A DNA stretch of 64,000 nt from Actinomycetes bacterium (GCA_029778715.1 JAKOPT010000020.1:1-64000); one strand, 5' to 3'. Shown: positions 19,169 through 31,712, counted from the first letter of the stretch. Program-made: numbers and translations. Notes: a model not told the origin generated them from the sequence alone.

Positions 19169-19786
19169 ATGACCGGCGTGCGCACCCTGCTCTGGGATGC
19201 CGACGGGGTTCTCCAACACGGACCCATCGGGTGGAACTGGCGCCGCGAACTCGACCGGGTCGGCGGCCCGGGGTTCGCGGCGGCCGTGTTCGAGGCCGAA
19301 CGCCCCGCCCTCACCGGGCATGAGCGCCTCGAGGACTCCCTGGCTCGGGTCGTCGCCCAGTTTCCCGGTGTGCCGTTGTCCGTCGAGGATCTCCTCGGGT
19401 TGTGGGAAATGGCGAGCGTCGACGAGCAGGCGTTCGCCTACGTCACCGAGTTGCGCGGGCGCGGCATACCGTGTGCGCTGGCGTCCAACCAGCAGGACCA
19501 CCGGCGGGCCTGGATGCGCGACGAGTGGGGCTATGACACCCACTTCGACCACGTCTTCTACTCGAGCGAACTCGGGGTCGCCAAACCAGACCCGCGGTTC
19601 TTCACCACCATCCTGGAGCAGTTGGAGGCCGCGCCGGAGGAAGTCGGGTTCATCGACGACAGCGGCCCCAACATCGACAGCGCGCGATCGGTGGGCATCG
19701 CGACCTACCACCATCTGCCGCGCTCCGGGATCGCGGCGATGCGCTCCGGGGTGGAGGCCCTGCTCGCGGGCGGGTCGACGTCCTAG
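19169..19786 (+). CDS. HAD-IA family hydrolase
   Basis: 205 residues. Motif I WDADGVLQ, motif II SNQQDH, motif III Lys in GVAKPDPRFF, and motif IV GFIDDSGPNIDSAR are all present, so it should be an active phosphatase or dehalogenase-like enzyme of the IA group. Substrate unknown. It begins 44 nt after aspS and is convergent with the deacetylase gene. An alternative long frame running through aspS is a shadow. Confidence 0.85.
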   Translation: MTGVRTLLWDADGVLQHGPIGWNWRRELDRVGGPGFAAAVFEAERPALTGHERLEDSLARVVAQFPGVPLSVEDLLGLWEMASVDEQAFAYVTELRGRGIPCALASNQQDHRRAWMRDEWGYDTHFDHVFYSSELGVAKPDPRFFTTILEQLEAAPEEVGFIDDSGPNIDSARSVGIATYHHLPRSGIAAMRSGVEALLAGGSTS

Positions 19787-19790
19787 CCCC

Positions 19791-19813
19791 CGGCACCGGG
19801 GGCGGCGGTGCCG
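19791..19813. terminator. Hairpin between convergent genes
   Basis: CGGCACCG (19791-19798) and CGGTGCCG (19806-19813) form a perfect 8-bp stem with a 7-nt loop in the 29-bp space between the HAD gene and the opposing deacetylase gene. Its place suggests a bidirectional terminator; no U tract. Confidence 0.6.
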
Positions 19814-19815
19814 TC

Positions 19816-20610
19816 TCAGTGAGCGATGCCGCGGCTCAGCAGATCGGGGAGGGTGACGAACTCGAACCCCCCGAGGCGGGTGAGCCGGATCAGGTCCGGT
19901 AGGGCCCTGACCGTGCGGCTGCGATCGATACGCTGCGGGTTGGGGCCGTCGAGATGACCGCCGTCGTGTCCGAGAATGATGCTGCCCGGGCGCAACCGGG
20001 CGGCGTTGAGGGCGGCCGTGACCTCGGGGGAGTGGTGCGGCAGATCCCCCTCGATGCTCGTCCCCCAGAAGCACGTGCGTTTGCCCAGGGCCGTCGTCTG
20101 GGCGGCGACCATCGGGCTGGTGAGCCCGCGCGGCGGTCTGAAGAGCGAGGGCGTCGGCACCCCGAGGGCGCCGAGGGCCGTATCTCCGCCGCGGATCTGC
20201 GCGGCCACCTCGTCGCCGCTTCGGCCGTCGAGCCAGAGGTGATCGGCGGTGTGGTTGCCGATGGCGTGCCCGGCGCGGCGGACCTGGGCCACCAGCCGTG
20301 GGTGCGCGGTGGCGGCCCGGCCGATCATGAAGAACGTCGCCGGCACTCCGAACTCGTCGAGGATGGCGAGGACATCCGGGGTGTATGCCGGGTCGGGCCC
20401 GTCGTCGAAGGTCAAGGCGACCACCGGATCGGAGGTCTGCACCCACGTCACCGCGTGCGGGTCGACCCGCTCCAGGTGTTTGGCGCGAGCCCCCTCGGGG
20501 CGGCTCCCCCCCGGCTCCCATTCGGCGAGGGCGAGCAGGCACGCAGCCCCGGCCCCGGCGAGCAGCGAGCGGCGGCGCACCCGCGCGCTGCTCCCCGGGT
20601 CGCCCGTCAT
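19816..20610 (-). CDS. Secreted NodB-type polysaccharide deacetylase
   Basis: 264 residues. The N-terminus VRRRSLLAGAGAACLLALA looks like a signal peptide with a twin-arginine-like RRRSLL start. The NodB domain shows motif 1 TFDDGPD (about 66-72), motif 2 H-x3-H in NHTADH, motif 3 RPPRG, and LGHDGGH near the end, so metal and catalytic residues appear intact. Such enzymes remove N-acetyl groups from peptidoglycan or other wall glycans outside the cell. It stands alone on the minus strand, divergent from rarA with 38 bp between starts. Confidence 0.87.
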   Translation of the reverse strand: MTGDPGSSARVRRRSLLAGAGAACLLALAEWEPGGSRPEGARAKHLERVDPHAVTWVQTSDPVVALTFDDGPDPAYTPDVLAILDEFGVPATFFMIGRAATAHPRLVAQVRRAGHAIGNHTADHLWLDGRSGDEVAAQIRGGDTALGALGVPTPSLFRPPRGLTSPMVAAQTTALGKRTCFWGTSIEGDLPHHSPEVTAALNAARLRPGSIILGHDGGHLDGPNPQRIDRSRTVRALPDLIRLTRLGGFEFVTLPDLLSRGIAH

Positions 20611-20636
20611 GGGACCAGAGTGCCACGACCCGGCGG

Positions 20637-20642
20637 TAGCCT
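20637..20642 (+). promoter_or_regulatory. Putative leaderless -10 of rarA (TAGCCT)
   Basis: TAGCCT ends exactly 6 nt before the GTG start at 20649, so the message probably begins at the start codon. No Shine-Dalgarno is present in the gap. Confidence 0.6.
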
Positions 20643-20648
20643 GCCGGT

Positions 20649-22061
20649 GTGAGTGACCTCTTCGCCGCCGCGCGAGCCTCGGGCGACGGCGGGTCGGCGC
20701 GCTCCTCGGCGGGGTTGGTGGCGCCCTTGGCCGTGCGGATGCGGCCGCGCTCCCTGGCGGAGGTGCGCGGACAGGAGCAGGTGCTGCGCCCCGGGAGCCC
20801 GTTGCGGCGGCTCATCGAGGGCAGCGGCGGGGCGGCCGGTCCGTTGTCGGCGATCCTCTGGGGGCCGCCAGGCACCGGCAAGACGACCCTGGCGCACCTG
20901 GTCGCCACGGCCGCCGAGCGCGAGTTCGTCGAACTCTCCGCGGTCACCGCGGGTGTCAAGGACGTCCGCGCCGTCATGGACGCCGCCGGGCGGGCCCGGG
21001 ATCTCTACGGGCGGCATACGGTCCTGTTTCTCGACGAGATCCACCGGTTCACCAAGGCCCAGCAGGACGCCCTCCTGCCCGGCGTCGAAAACCGGCTCGT
21101 CATCCTCGTGGCCGCGACCACCGAGAACCCGTCGTTCTCGGTGATCGCCCCGCTGTTGTCGCGCTCGATGCTCGTCACGTTGCAGCCGCTTGCCGACGAC
21201 GACCTCGCCGCGGTTTTGACGACGGCGTGTGTCGACGAGCGCGGCCTCGACGGGGAGTTCGCCCTCACCGACGAGGCCCGCGACCACCTCGTCCGCCTGA
21301 GCGGCGGGGATGCCCGCCGGGCCCTGACCGCGCTGGAGGCGGCGGCGGGAGTGGCGCTCGACGGCATACCCATCGGCGGCGACTCAGCGACCCCGGTGCC
21401 GATCACGCTCGCCGACACCGAACGCGCCGTGGCGCATGCGGCGGTGCGTTACGACCGGGCCGGGGACCAGCACTACGACGTCGCCTCGGCCCTGATCAAG
21501 TCGATGCGCGGCTCGGATGTCGACGCGGCGCTGCACTACCTGGCGCGGATGCTCGAAGCCGGGGAGGACCCCCGGTTCATCGCCCGCCGGATCGTCATCG
21601 CGGCGAGCGAGGATGTCGGCATGGGCGACCCGAGCGCCCTGCAGACGGCGGTGGCCGCGATGCACGCCGTGGCCCAGATCGGGATGCCCGAGGCCCGGAT
21701 CATCCTCGCCCAGGCCGTGGTGCACAACGCGCTCGCGCCGAAGTCGAACGCCGCCTACCTGGGCATCAACGAGGCGATTGCCGACGTGCGGGCCGGCAAG
21801 GGCGGGCCGGTCCCGATCCATCTGCGCGGCAGCGGGTATGCCGGCGCCGCGCGTCTCAAGGACGCCGCGGCTGTGGCCTCCGGCCGGGATCGCGCCGCCG
21901 CCTACGTCTATGCCCACGACGAGCCGGACGCCGTGGCCGAGCAGCAGTATTTGCCCGACGATCTGCAGGGACAGACCGATTACTACCGGCCCACCGGCCG
22001 GGGCTTTGAGGCTCGCTTGCAGGAGCGGTGGAACTGGCTTCGAGGGCGCCTGGGGCGCTGA
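20649..22061 (+). CDS. rarA: Replication-associated recombination ATPase RarA (MgsA)
   Basis: 470 residues. An AAA+ clamp-loader-like ATPase acting at stalled forks. Walker [15 protein letters not shown] near 73, Walker B FLDEIHRF near 131, sensor 1 ATTENPSF, Arg finger region LSRSM, and the C-terminal tetramerisation segment ([27 protein letters not shown]). GTG start, probably leaderless. Ends 14 bp from the converging vapC. Confidence 0.93.
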   Translation: MSDLFAAARASGDGGSARSSAGLVAPLAVRMRPRSLAEVRGQEQVLRPGSPLRRLIEGSGGAAGPLSAILWGPPGTGKTTLAHLVATAAEREFVELSAVTAGVKDVRAVMDAAGRARDLYGRHTVLFLDEIHRFTKAQQDALLPGVENRLVILVAATTENPSFSVIAPLLSRSMLVTLQPLADDDLAAVLTTACVDERGLDGEFALTDEARDHLVRLSGGDARRALTALEAAAGVALDGIPIGGDSATPVPITLADTERAVAHAAVRYDRAGDQHYDVASALIKSMRGSDVDAALHYLARMLEAGEDPRFIARRIVIAASEDVGMGDPSALQTAVAAMHAVAQIGMPEARIILAQAVVHNALAPKSNAAYLGINEAIADVRAGKGGPVPIHLRGSGYAGAARLKDAAAVASGRDRAAAYVYAHDEPDAVAEQQYLPDDLQGQTDYYRPTGRGFEARLQERWNWLRGRLGR

Positions 22062-22074
22062 CTCATCGACTCGG

Positions 22075-22488
22075 TCAGGGGCGCAGGGAGGCGGCGTCCA
22101 GTTCGAGCCCGATGACCTCGGCGATCCGGGTCAGGTCGGCGTCATGGGCGAGGAGCGTTGCGCCGGTGCGGGCGGCGACGGCCGCGACGAGGCAGTCGGT
22201 CAGACCCCGGGGCGTGATCCCGACCGCCCGGCACCGGCGGTAGATCACGGCGGCCTCGATGTAGTCGGCGCTGGCGAGGACTGGCAGCAGATGAAGGGAG
22301 TTCATCGCCCGCCGGAGGGTGGCGAATCGAGTGGCAGAGCGTGCCCCCGCGAGCACCTCCATGATCACTGGCTCGGTAGTTGCCACATCGGCCCCGATGG
22401 CGAACAACTCGGCGAGCCGCACGTCGGCTGGACTCTCGGTGGCCTTCTCGAACTCGATCCAGGCGCTTGTGTCGAGCAAGGTCACCAT
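22075..22488 (-). CDS. vapC: VapC-type PIN-domain ribonuclease toxin
   Basis: 137 residues, a typical size. PIN-domain acidic residues: LLDTSAWIEF (first Asp near 6), EVLAG (Glu near 43), LTDCLVAAVA (Asp near 97) and LAHDADLTRI (Asp near 115). As a type II toxin it would cut RNA, often tRNA or rRNA, when free of its antitoxin. It overlaps the upstream antitoxin gene by 7 nt, the usual coupling. Target RNA unknown. Confidence 0.88.
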   Translation of the reverse strand: MVTLLDTSAWIEFEKATESPADVRLAELFAIGADVATTEPVIMEVLAGARSATRFATLRRAMNSLHLLPVLASADYIEAAVIYRRCRAVGITPRGLTDCLVAAVAARTGATLLAHDADLTRIAEVIGLELDAASLRP

Positions 22489-22712
22489 TGGGAACCCCGC
22501 GGCCCGGCATCGGGGACGACATCGATACCCCCTGTGCCGCGCAAGGCCAGGAGTTCAGCGCGCCCCATCGGCGCACCGGCGAGAGTGGCCAGCGCCAGGT
22601 CGACCGCCTCGGTCTTGGTGCGCAACTGGTAGCGCTCCATGATCGTCGCGACATACGCCATGTCGATTTCGATGTTGGTGCGCTGGCGCGGACGGCGAGT
22701 CGTCACGGACAT
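22482..22712 (-). CDS. vapB: VapB-type antitoxin
   Basis: 76 residues. A short N-terminal DNA-binding strand and helix (RTNIEIDMAYVATIMERY, RTKTEAVDLALATLAG) resemble ribbon-helix-helix VapB antitoxins, and the C-terminal part would wrap the toxin. The ATG at 22712 is chosen because a TACGAT -10 ends 6 nt upstream, giving a leaderless message. A longer frame from 22796 enters the alaS promoter. The pair lies between rarA and alaS and is divergent from alaS. Confidence 0.83.
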   Translation of the reverse strand: MSVTTRRPRQRTNIEIDMAYVATIMERYQLRTKTEAVDLALATLAGAPMGRAELLALRGTGGIDVVPDAGPRGSQW

Positions 22713-22718
22713 ACACCA

Positions 22719-22724
22719 ATCGTA
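22719..22724 (-). promoter_or_regulatory. Putative leaderless -10 of vapBC
   Basis: On the minus strand TACGAT is followed by 6 nt and then the vapB ATG. It stands back to back with the alaS -10 at 22753-22758, so VapB autoregulation could also touch alaS (inference). Confidence 0.55.
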
Positions 22725-22752
22725 CACGCCCGGTCGAGGCCGAGGCCTCCCG

Positions 22753-22758
22753 TAGGAT
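22753..22758 (+). promoter_or_regulatory. Putative -10 of alaS (TAGGAT)
   Basis: TAGGAT gives a predicted start near 22765 and a leader of about 40 nt that includes one octamer copy (22776-22783). A candidate AGGA is at 22787-22790. Confidence 0.45.
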
Positions 22759-22804
22759 GGCCGATTGCCCGTGTACGGCATACGACAGGACGACACGCAC
22801 CCCC

Positions 22805-25498
<2,694 letters not shown>

Positions 25499-25501
25499 GC
25501 A

Positions 25502-26023
25502 GTGCCGGTCATGCGTCCCGGTGTGCGCGTTGGTGTCGACGTGGGTTCCGTGCGGGTGGGTGTCGCTCGCAGCGACCCCCACGGCATCCTCGCCACCCCG
25601 GTGACCACCCTGGCGCGGGCCAACGCCGCCGAGCCGGTCGCGGCCGATGCCGACCTGGCCGCCTTGGTCGCGTTGGTCCGGTCCGAGGAAGTGCTGGAGG
25701 TGATCGTGGGTCTGCCGAGGTCGCTGTCCGGCACGGAGGGGTCTTCCGCGGTCGCGGCTCGTCAGTATGCTGCGGTGCTGGCGCGCGGTGTTGCCCCCGT
25801 CGCTGTCCGTCTCATTGACGAACGGTTGACGACGGTCGATGCCCACCGCGCCCTCCGCGAGAGCGGGGTCCCTGGTCGACGCTCACGGAGGGTCGTCGAC
25901 CAGGTGGCTGCCGTCCTCATCCTCCAAGCGGCCCTCGACGAGGAGCGGAGTTCGGGACGGCCACCAGGCGAGTTGGTGGTTCAGAAGCGGCGCAAGCCGA
26001 GGCAAGGACGGGAACGACGATGA
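25502..26023 (+). CDS. ruvX: RuvX/YqgF RNase H-fold nuclease
   Basis: 173 residues, slightly longer than usual because of a basic tail (VQKRRKPRQGRERR). RNase H-like active-site pieces: VGVDVGSVRVGVA with catalytic Asp near 13, VGLPRSLSG, DERLTT, and VDQVAAVLILQ with the last Asp. Proposed Holliday-junction resolvase or pre-16S rRNA 5' processing nuclease; the second is better supported in E. coli. Starts 3 nt after alaS and overlaps mltG by ATGA. Confidence 0.9.
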   Translation: MPVMRPGVRVGVDVGSVRVGVARSDPHGILATPVTTLARANAAEPVAADADLAALVALVRSEEVLEVIVGLPRSLSGTEGSSAVAARQYAAVLARGVAPVAVRLIDERLTTVDAHRALRESGVPGRRSRRVVDQVAAVLILQAALDEERSSGRPPGELVVQKRRKPRQGRERR

Positions 26024-27306
26024 CCGACCCGCTGGAGCATGCCTTGTTCGGTGAGTCCGAGGGGGACGACTTTCCCCGGCGACGAGATCTCAAACGCGCC
26101 GATCTCAAACGGCGTGCGGCGAAGAACGACCGGGGTCATCGACGCGAACCGAACGGGGAGGAGGGCCCTCGACGTCAAGGCAAGCGGGGCGACACCAAAC
26201 ACGAGGCACCGCGCCGCCGGGGCCGGTCCGTGCGCCGCTTCGTCATTCTCACCTTGGTCCTGCTCCTCGTCGGAGGCGCGGGGCTCGCGGCTGTGACCGT
26301 CCTGCGACCCTTGGTGAGCAAGATCCCGGGCTTCGGTGGACTCTCTGACACCGACTACCCGGGCCCGGGAGAGGGCCAAGTCCAGATCACGGTCGCCAAG
26401 GGCCAGACCGGTGAAGAAATTGCCACGACCCTGCGCGACAACGGGGTCACCAAGACGCGGACGGCATACCTCCAAGCCGCGGCGGCGGACCCCGCGGCTG
26501 CCGCCCTCATCCGGCCGGGCACCTACTCCATGAAGAAGCAGATGAGCGGCGCGGACGCTTTCAAGGTGCTCATCAACCCCGCGAACGCCCTTGGCGGGGT
26601 GACGCTACCCGAGGGGCTCTGGAAGAGCGAGACCTTCGCGCGCCTGTCACAAGCGACCGGCATACCGGTGGCCGACTACGAAGCCGCCGCGAAAGACCCC
26701 GCGGCGATCGGTCTGCCGGAGGTGGCCAGCGGCAACGTCGAGGGCTGGCTGTCGCCCACGACCTACGAATTCCCCGACAAGGCGACCGCGACCCAACAGT
26801 TGGCGATCATGGTCAAGCGGACGGCGGACGAACTGACCAAACTCGGCGTCCCCGCCGATCACCAACAACGCGTTCTCACCCTCGCATCCATCATCGAGGG
26901 CGAGGTCAACGCCCATACCGACCGCGGCAAGGTGGCCCGGGTGTTGGAGAACCGGCTCGACAACGTGACCGGTCCGACCGCCGGGTTCCTGCAGATGGAC
27001 TCCACCCGCAACTACGCGCTGAAGAAGCGGGGCAACCTCTCGGCTGCCGACGCGCAAGCGGCCAAGGCCAGCCCCTACGACACCTACACCCACAAGGGCT
27101 TGCCTCCGGGCCCCATCAACAACCCGAGCTTCGCCAGCATCGAGGCGGCGGCCAAGCCCACCCCCGGCAACTGGTACTACTTCGTCACGGTCAACTTCGA
27201 CACCGGCGAGACGTTGTTTGCGGAGACACTGGCCGAGCAGGAGCGCAACCGGGCCCAGTTGACGGCGTACTGCAAGGCGAACCCGGACAAGTGCGCGGCG
27301 AAGTGA
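26020..27306 (+). CDS. mltG: Endolytic murein transglycosylase MltG
   Basis: 428 residues. A basic cytoplasmic N-terminus of about 70 residues, one TM helix (RRFVILTLVLLLVGGAG, about 72-92), a LysM-like region, and a YceG catalytic domain with the Glu in LASIIEGEV (about 288) and the conserved NPSFASIEAAAKP near 368. It cuts nascent glycan strands in the periplasm-equivalent space and so sets strand length. The long Lys/Arg-rich cytoplasmic tail is common in actinobacterial MltG. Overlaps aroE start (GTGA). Confidence 0.9.
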   Translation: MTDPLEHALFGESEGDDFPRRRDLKRADLKRRAAKNDRGHRREPNGEEGPRRQGKRGDTKHEAPRRRGRSVRRFVILTLVLLLVGGAGLAAVTVLRPLVSKIPGFGGLSDTDYPGPGEGQVQITVAKGQTGEEIATTLRDNGVTKTRTAYLQAAAADPAAAALIRPGTYSMKKQMSGADAFKVLINPANALGGVTLPEGLWKSETFARLSQATGIPVADYEAAAKDPAAIGLPEVASGNVEGWLSPTTYEFPDKATATQQLAIMVKRTADELTKLGVPADHQQRVLTLASIIEGEVNAHTDRGKVARVLENRLDNVTGPTAGFLQMDSTRNYALKKRGNLSAADAQAAKASPYDTYTHKGLPPGPINNPSFASIEAAAKPTPGNWYYFVTVNFDTGETLFAETLAEQERNRAQLTAYCKANPDKCAAK

Positions 27307-28160
27307 CGCCAGGCGAGGCGTCGCTGGTGCGGGCGGCCGTGCTCGGCTCGCCGATCGCGCATTCGTTGTCGCCGGTGCTGCACCGGGCCGGGTATGCCGC
27401 GCTCGGCCTCACGCGTTGGCGTTACGACCGGCGCGAGGTCACCGCCGATCGCCTCGCCGAGGTCGTCGGGGATCTCGGGGCGGAGTGGCGCGGGCTCAGT
27501 CTGACGATGCCCCTCAAGGAGGCGGCCTTCGCGGTCGCGGCGAGCGTGAGCGAGGTGGCGCGGCGCGCCGGCGCGATCAACACGCTGGTCAGGCGCGGTG
27601 ATGGTGCCTGGGATGCGACGAACACCGATGTGGCCGGGATCGTGGCCGCGCTGCGCGGGGCCGACCACGACGGTCGCGGCTGCGTCCTGGGCAGCGGCGC
27701 CACGGCCCGCTCCGCGGTGCTGGCCCTGGCCGACCTGGGCGTTCGTGAGGTGAGCATCGCGGCCCGCAATCCGCAGGCTGCGGCCGACGCGGTGCTCCTC
27801 GGCGAGAGGCTCGGGATGCGGGCCCGCGCTCTCCCGCTGGCGGACTGGGTCCAGGACCCGGCGCGGCTGGTCATCTCCACCGTACCGCCGACGGCCTCCG
27901 CGACGGTCGGGGGTCTGCTCGAGGGGCCGGGTGGCGGCCTTCCCCGCGAGATGACGCTCCTCGACGTCGGGTATGCCGATTGGCCGACCCCGCTCGCGCG
28001 TGCGGTGCTCGCCCACGGCGGGGCGGTGGTGAGTGGGCTCGACATGCTCGTCCATCAGGCCGCGGCTCAGTTCGCGTTGTTCACCGGGTATACCGCCCCC
28101 GTCGAGGCGATGATGGCGGCCGGTCGGGCCGCCCTGGGGCGCTCTGCCGACCTCCCGTGA
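27303..28160 (+). CDS. aroE: Shikimate dehydrogenase
   Basis: 285 residues. Reduces 3-dehydroshikimate with NADPH. Substrate site HSLSPVLHRAGY (about 20), catalytic Lys in LTMPLKEAAF (about 69), the NTDVAGI motif and the nucleotide loop GSGATARSAV near 130 (a GxGxxxx variant). GTG start overlaps the mltG stop. It begins the aroE-aroC-aroK-aroB group, covering four of the seven shikimate steps. Confidence 0.9.
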   Translation: MTPGEASLVRAAVLGSPIAHSLSPVLHRAGYAALGLTRWRYDRREVTADRLAEVVGDLGAEWRGLSLTMPLKEAAFAVAASVSEVARRAGAINTLVRRGDGAWDATNTDVAGIVAALRGADHDGRGCVLGSGATARSAVLALADLGVREVSIAARNPQAAADAVLLGERLGMRARALPLADWVQDPARLVISTVPPTASATVGGLLEGPGGGLPREMTLLDVGYADWPTPLARAVLAHGGAVVSGLDMLVHQAAAQFALFTGYTAPVEAMMAAGRAALGRSADLP

Positions 28161-28220
28161 GGGGTCCGGATACTGACCGGGATGCCCACGGGCTGAGATG
28201 ACCATGGCAGGATCGAGGCC

Positions 28221-29444
28221 ATGTTGCGTTGGCTGACGGCGGGGGAGTCCCACGGCCCGGCCCTGCTCGCCACCCTCGAAGGACTGCCGGCCGGGGTTGC
28301 GGTGACCACCGACGACGTGGCGGCGGCGCTGGCGCGGCGCCGGCTCGGCTTCGGACGGGGCGCCCGGATGAAGTTCGAGCGAGACGAGGTCGAGTTCCTC
28401 GGCGGGGTGCGGCACGGTCGCACCCTCGGCTCGCCGATCGCGATCCGCATCGGTAACAGCGAATGGCCCAAGTGGCGCACCGTGATGAGCCCGGACCCGG
28501 TGTCGGAGGCGGAGTATGCCGCCGCCGACGATGTCAACGCGGAGAAGGAGATCGCGCGCAACAAGCCGCTGACCCGGCCCCGCCCCGGCCACGCCGACCT
28601 CGTCGGGATGCAGAAGTACGGCTTCGACGACGCCCGGCCCATCCTCGAACGCGCCTCCGCCCGCGAGACCGCGGCCCGGGTCGCGCTCGGGGAGGTCGCG
28701 GCCCGGTTCCTCGACCAGGCCTACGGGATCAGGCTCGTGTCGCACACGGTGGCCATCGGGGGCGCGAGAGTCCGCGACACCGCGGTGCTGCCCACCCCGG
28801 CCGACGTCGAGGCCCTCGACGCCGATCCGGTGCGCACCCTCGACGCGACCGGCAGCGCGGCCATGGTTGCCGAGGTCGAGGCGGCCCGCCGCGACGGCGA
28901 CACCCTCGGGGGAGTGGTCGAGGTGCTCGCCTACGGCCTGCCTCCAGGGTTGGGGTCCCATGTCCACTGGGACCGGCGCCTCGACGCCCAACTGGCCGCC
29001 GCGCTCATGGGCATCCAGGCCATCAAGGGTGTCGAGATCGGCGACGGGTTCCGCACCGCGGCCCGCCGCGGCAGTGAGGCTCATGACGAGATGGAGCGCG
29101 ATGCCAACGGAGTCATCCGGCGCCGCACCGGGCGCGCAGGCGGCACCGAGGGCGGGATGAGCGTCGGCGGGGTGCTGCGGGTGCGGGCCGCGATGAAGCC
29201 GATCAGCACCGTGCCGCGGGCGCTCGCCACCGTCGACGTCACCTCGCCCGATCCGGCGACCGCGATCCACCAGCGCTCCGACGTGTGTGCCGTCCCGGCG
29301 GCCGGGGTGGTCGCCGAGGCGATGGTCGCTCTCGCCCTGGCTCAGTCGTGCCTGGAGAAGTTCGGCGGTGACTGCGTGGCCGAAACGGCACGCAACCACG
29401 CGGCATACCTCGCCCACATCCCCGACGCCATGCGGAGCTGGTGA
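28221..29444 (+). CDS. aroC: Chorismate synthase
   Basis: 407 residues. Converts EPSP to chorismate using reduced FMN. Signature segments [12 protein letters not shown] at the N-terminus, [14 protein letters not shown] (about 114), [17 protein letters not shown] (about 138), and [13 protein letters not shown] (about 305). The 60-bp gap from aroE has no distinct promoter. ATG start after GATCGAGGCC; couples to aroK by ATGA overlap. Confidence 0.94.
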   Translation: MLRWLTAGESHGPALLATLEGLPAGVAVTTDDVAAALARRRLGFGRGARMKFERDEVEFLGGVRHGRTLGSPIAIRIGNSEWPKWRTVMSPDPVSEAEYAAADDVNAEKEIARNKPLTRPRPGHADLVGMQKYGFDDARPILERASARETAARVALGEVAARFLDQAYGIRLVSHTVAIGGARVRDTAVLPTPADVEALDADPVRTLDATGSAAMVAEVEAARRDGDTLGGVVEVLAYGLPPGLGSHVHWDRRLDAQLAAALMGIQAIKGVEIGDGFRTAARRGSEAHDEMERDANGVIRRRTGRAGGTEGGMSVGGVLRVRAAMKPISTVPRALATVDVTSPDPATAIHQRSDVCAVPAAGVVAEAMVALALAQSCLEKFGGDCVAETARNHAAYLAHIPDAMRSW

Positions 29445-29953
29445 TGGCCCCCCGCGTCGTCCTCATCGGCCCACCTGGCAGCGGCAAAAGCACGGTGGGA
29501 GCGGTCCTGGCGAACGCGCTCGGGGTGGCCTTCCACGACACCGATGCTGCTATCGAGACCGCGCAGGGGTGCTCGATCGCCGACCTGTTCCTCGCCGAGG
29601 GGGAGGCGCACTTCCGCGCCCTGGAACGCGCCGAGGTCGCGCGCGCCCTCCGGGACGAGGACGGGGTCCTCGCGCTGGGGGGCGGGGCACCGCTCGACCC
29701 CGCCTCACAGGGGGCCTTGGCTGCCCACACCGTGGTGTTCCTCGACGTCGGGATTGCCGATGCCGCCCGCCGGATCGGGTTCGATCGGTCCCGACCCCTG
29801 CTCGCGGTCAACCCGCGGGGCACGTGGGTCCGGCTCATGAACGAGCGCCGGCCGGTCTACGAGCGGCTCGCCACCCACGTCGTCGACACCGCCGGGCGGG
29901 CCCCGGAGGCCATCGCCGCCGACATCGCCGCGGTGCTGGGGAGGGAGTCATGA
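29441..29953 (+). CDS. aroK: Shikimate kinase
   Basis: 170 residues. P-loop [11 protein letters not shown] (about 8-16), shikimate-binding Asp in FHDTDAAIE, Arg in [16 protein letters not shown], and the lid Arg region. Phosphorylates shikimate at O3 with ATP. Stop overlaps the aroB start (ATGA). Confidence 0.93.
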   Translation: MMAPRVVLIGPPGSGKSTVGAVLANALGVAFHDTDAAIETAQGCSIADLFLAEGEAHFRALERAEVARALRDEDGVLALGGGAPLDPASQGALAAHTVVFLDVGIADAARRIGFDRSRPLLAVNPRGTWVRLMNERRPVYERLATHVVDTAGRAPEAIAADIAAVLGRES

Positions 29954-31023
29954 CCGAGATCGTGTCCGTCGGGGGCCGCTACGACGTGCGGATCGGCGGC
30001 GGGGTTCTCGACGCCGTGGCCGAGGTGGTGCCCGAGCGCGCCGAGCAGGTCCTCGTCGTCCACAGCGCCGCCTTTCCCGGCCCGGCGCGACGGGTCGCGG
30101 CGAGGATCGAGGCTACCGGGCGCGCCGTCCACCTGGCGGCCGTACCCGACGCCGAAACGGCCAAGACCGCCGCCGTCGCCGCCGACCTGTGGGGTGTGCT
30201 CGGGCGGCATGGGTTCACCCGCACCGACGCCGTGGTCGCCGTCGGCGGTGGCACGGTGACCGACCTCGGCGGGTTCGTCGCCGCCACCTGGTTGCGCGGC
30301 GTGCCCGTTGTCCAGGTGCCCACGACCCTGCTCGCCATGGTCGACGCGGCCGTGGGCGGCAAGACGGGCATCAACACCCCCGAAGGCAAGAACCTGGTCG
30401 GGGCCTTCCACGAGCCCGCCGCGGTCCTCATCGACCTCGACCTGCTCGCGACCTTGCCCCGGGCCGACTATGTCGCCGGGCTGGCCGAAATCATCAAGGC
30501 GGGCTTCATCGCCGACCCGGTGATCCTCGACCTCATCGAGGCCGACCCGGTCGCCGCGACCCGCTGGGATGGCCCGGCGACCGCCGAACTTGTCACCCGT
30601 TCGATCGCCGTCAAGGCGCAGGTCGTCACCGCCGACCTGCGCGAGTCCTTCCTGCGCGAAATCCTCAACTACGGGCACACCTTCGGGCACGCCGTCGAAC
30701 AGGTCGAGGGCTACCGCCGGCGCCACGGGGAGGCGGTCGCCATCGGCATGGTGTATGCCGCGGAGTTGGCCTGGCACACCGGTCACCTCGAGGCCGCCCT
30801 GGTTGCCCGGCATCGGGCGATCCTCGCCAGCGTGGGGCTGCCGACGGCATACCCGGACGGGGATTGGGAAGCCCTGCAGGCCGCCATGCGGCGCGACAAG
30901 AAGGCCCGCGGTGCGCAGGTGCGGTTCGTCATCCTCGATGCCCTCGCGAGCCCCACCCGCCTCGCAGACCCGGCACCGGGCTCGCTGCGGGCCGCGTTCG
31001 ACGCCGTGCGCACCGCCGGTTGA
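29950..31023 (+). CDS. aroB: 3-dehydroquinate synthase
   Basis: 357 residues. Zinc- and NAD-dependent cyclisation of DAHP. GGGTVTDLGGFVAATWLRG (about 98), VPTTLLAMVDAAVGGKTGIN (about 121), the metal-binding Glu in GLAEIIKAG, and His pairs in NYGHTFGHAVE (about 240) and RHGEAVAIG. ATG at 29950 overlaps aroK; a frame extending upstream is a shadow. Confidence 0.94.
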   Translation: MTEIVSVGGRYDVRIGGGVLDAVAEVVPERAEQVLVVHSAAFPGPARRVAARIEATGRAVHLAAVPDAETAKTAAVAADLWGVLGRHGFTRTDAVVAVGGGTVTDLGGFVAATWLRGVPVVQVPTTLLAMVDAAVGGKTGINTPEGKNLVGAFHEPAAVLIDLDLLATLPRADYVAGLAEIIKAGFIADPVILDLIEADPVAATRWDGPATAELVTRSIAVKAQVVTADLRESFLREILNYGHTFGHAVEQVEGYRRRHGEAVAIGMVYAAELAWHTGHLEAALVARHRAILASVGLPTAYPDGDWEALQAAMRRDKKARGAQVRFVILDALASPTRLADPAPGSLRAAFDAVRTAG

Positions 31024-31046
31024 GCCGGCCCACCCGCCGCAGCGAG

Positions 31047-31052
31047 TAAACT
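31047..31052 (+). promoter_or_regulatory. Putative -10 of efp (TAAACT)
   Basis: TAAACT is the only AT-rich hexamer in the 115-bp aroB-efp gap and fits TANNNT. It gives a leader of about 80 nt that includes an octamer copy near 31105 and AAAGG about 8 nt before the GTG at 31139. Confidence 0.5.
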
Positions 31053-31138
31053 AGCGCCGATCCCCACCCCACTGCGGGGGTGACGCGCGCCCAGAAGGCG
31101 AGCGGACGGCATACCCAGTGACTGCAAAGGCGACACCC

Positions 31139-31699
31139 GTGGCAACGACCAACGACCTGAAGAACGGCCTCGTGCTCAACATCGACGGCCAGTTGTGGAC
31201 CGTCGTGGAGTTCCAGCATGTCAAGCCCGGCAAGGGGCCGGCGTTCGTGCGGACCAAGTTGAAGAACGTGCTGTCGGGCAAGGTCGTCGACAAGACCTTC
31301 AACGCCGGCGTCAAGGTCGAGACCGCCAACGTCGACAAGCGGACGATGCAGTACCTCTACAACGACGGCAGCGACTTCATCTTCATGGACGGCGACACCT
31401 ACGACCAGATTCATGTGACCCCGGAGATCGTCGGCGACGCCGCCAAGTACATGGTCGAGAACCAGGACGCGATCGTGGCCCGTCACGACGGCAACGTGCT
31501 GTTCATCGAGTTGCCCGCCTCCGTGATCCTCGAGATCACCTACACCGAGCCGGGCCTGCAGGGGGACCGCTCCACCGGCGGCACCAAGCCGGCGACCGTC
31601 GAGACCGGCGCGGAGATCCAGGTGCCGCTCTTCCTCGAGACCGGCACCAAGATCAAGGTGGACACCCGCGACGGGTCCTACCTCGGTCGCGTCAACTGA
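31139..31699 (+). CDS. efp: Elongation factor P
   Basis: 186 residues, three beta-barrel domains. Rescues ribosomes stalled on polyproline. The domain I loop reads KPGKGPAF, with the Lys that is modified in some bacteria; actinobacterial EF-P with PGKGP loops is reported to work unmodified. GTG at 31139 gives [10 protein letters not shown], matching homologues, with AAAGG upstream; a GTG at 31118 would add seven residues. nusB follows after 13 nt. Confidence 0.93.
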   Translation: MATTNDLKNGLVLNIDGQLWTVVEFQHVKPGKGPAFVRTKLKNVLSGKVVDKTFNAGVKVETANVDKRTMQYLYNDGSDFIFMDGDTYDQIHVTPEIVGDAAKYMVENQDAIVARHDGNVLFIELPASVILEITYTEPGLQGDRSTGGTKPATVETGAEIQVPLFLETGTKIKVDTRDGSYLGRVN

Positions 31700-31712
31700 C
31701 CCGCCGCGCCTC

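Noticed and set aside
22482-22796. A 104-residue version of VapB starting at 22796
   Set aside because: It would begin inside the alaS leader and add 28 unconserved residues; the shorter form has a TACGAT box at leaderless spacing.
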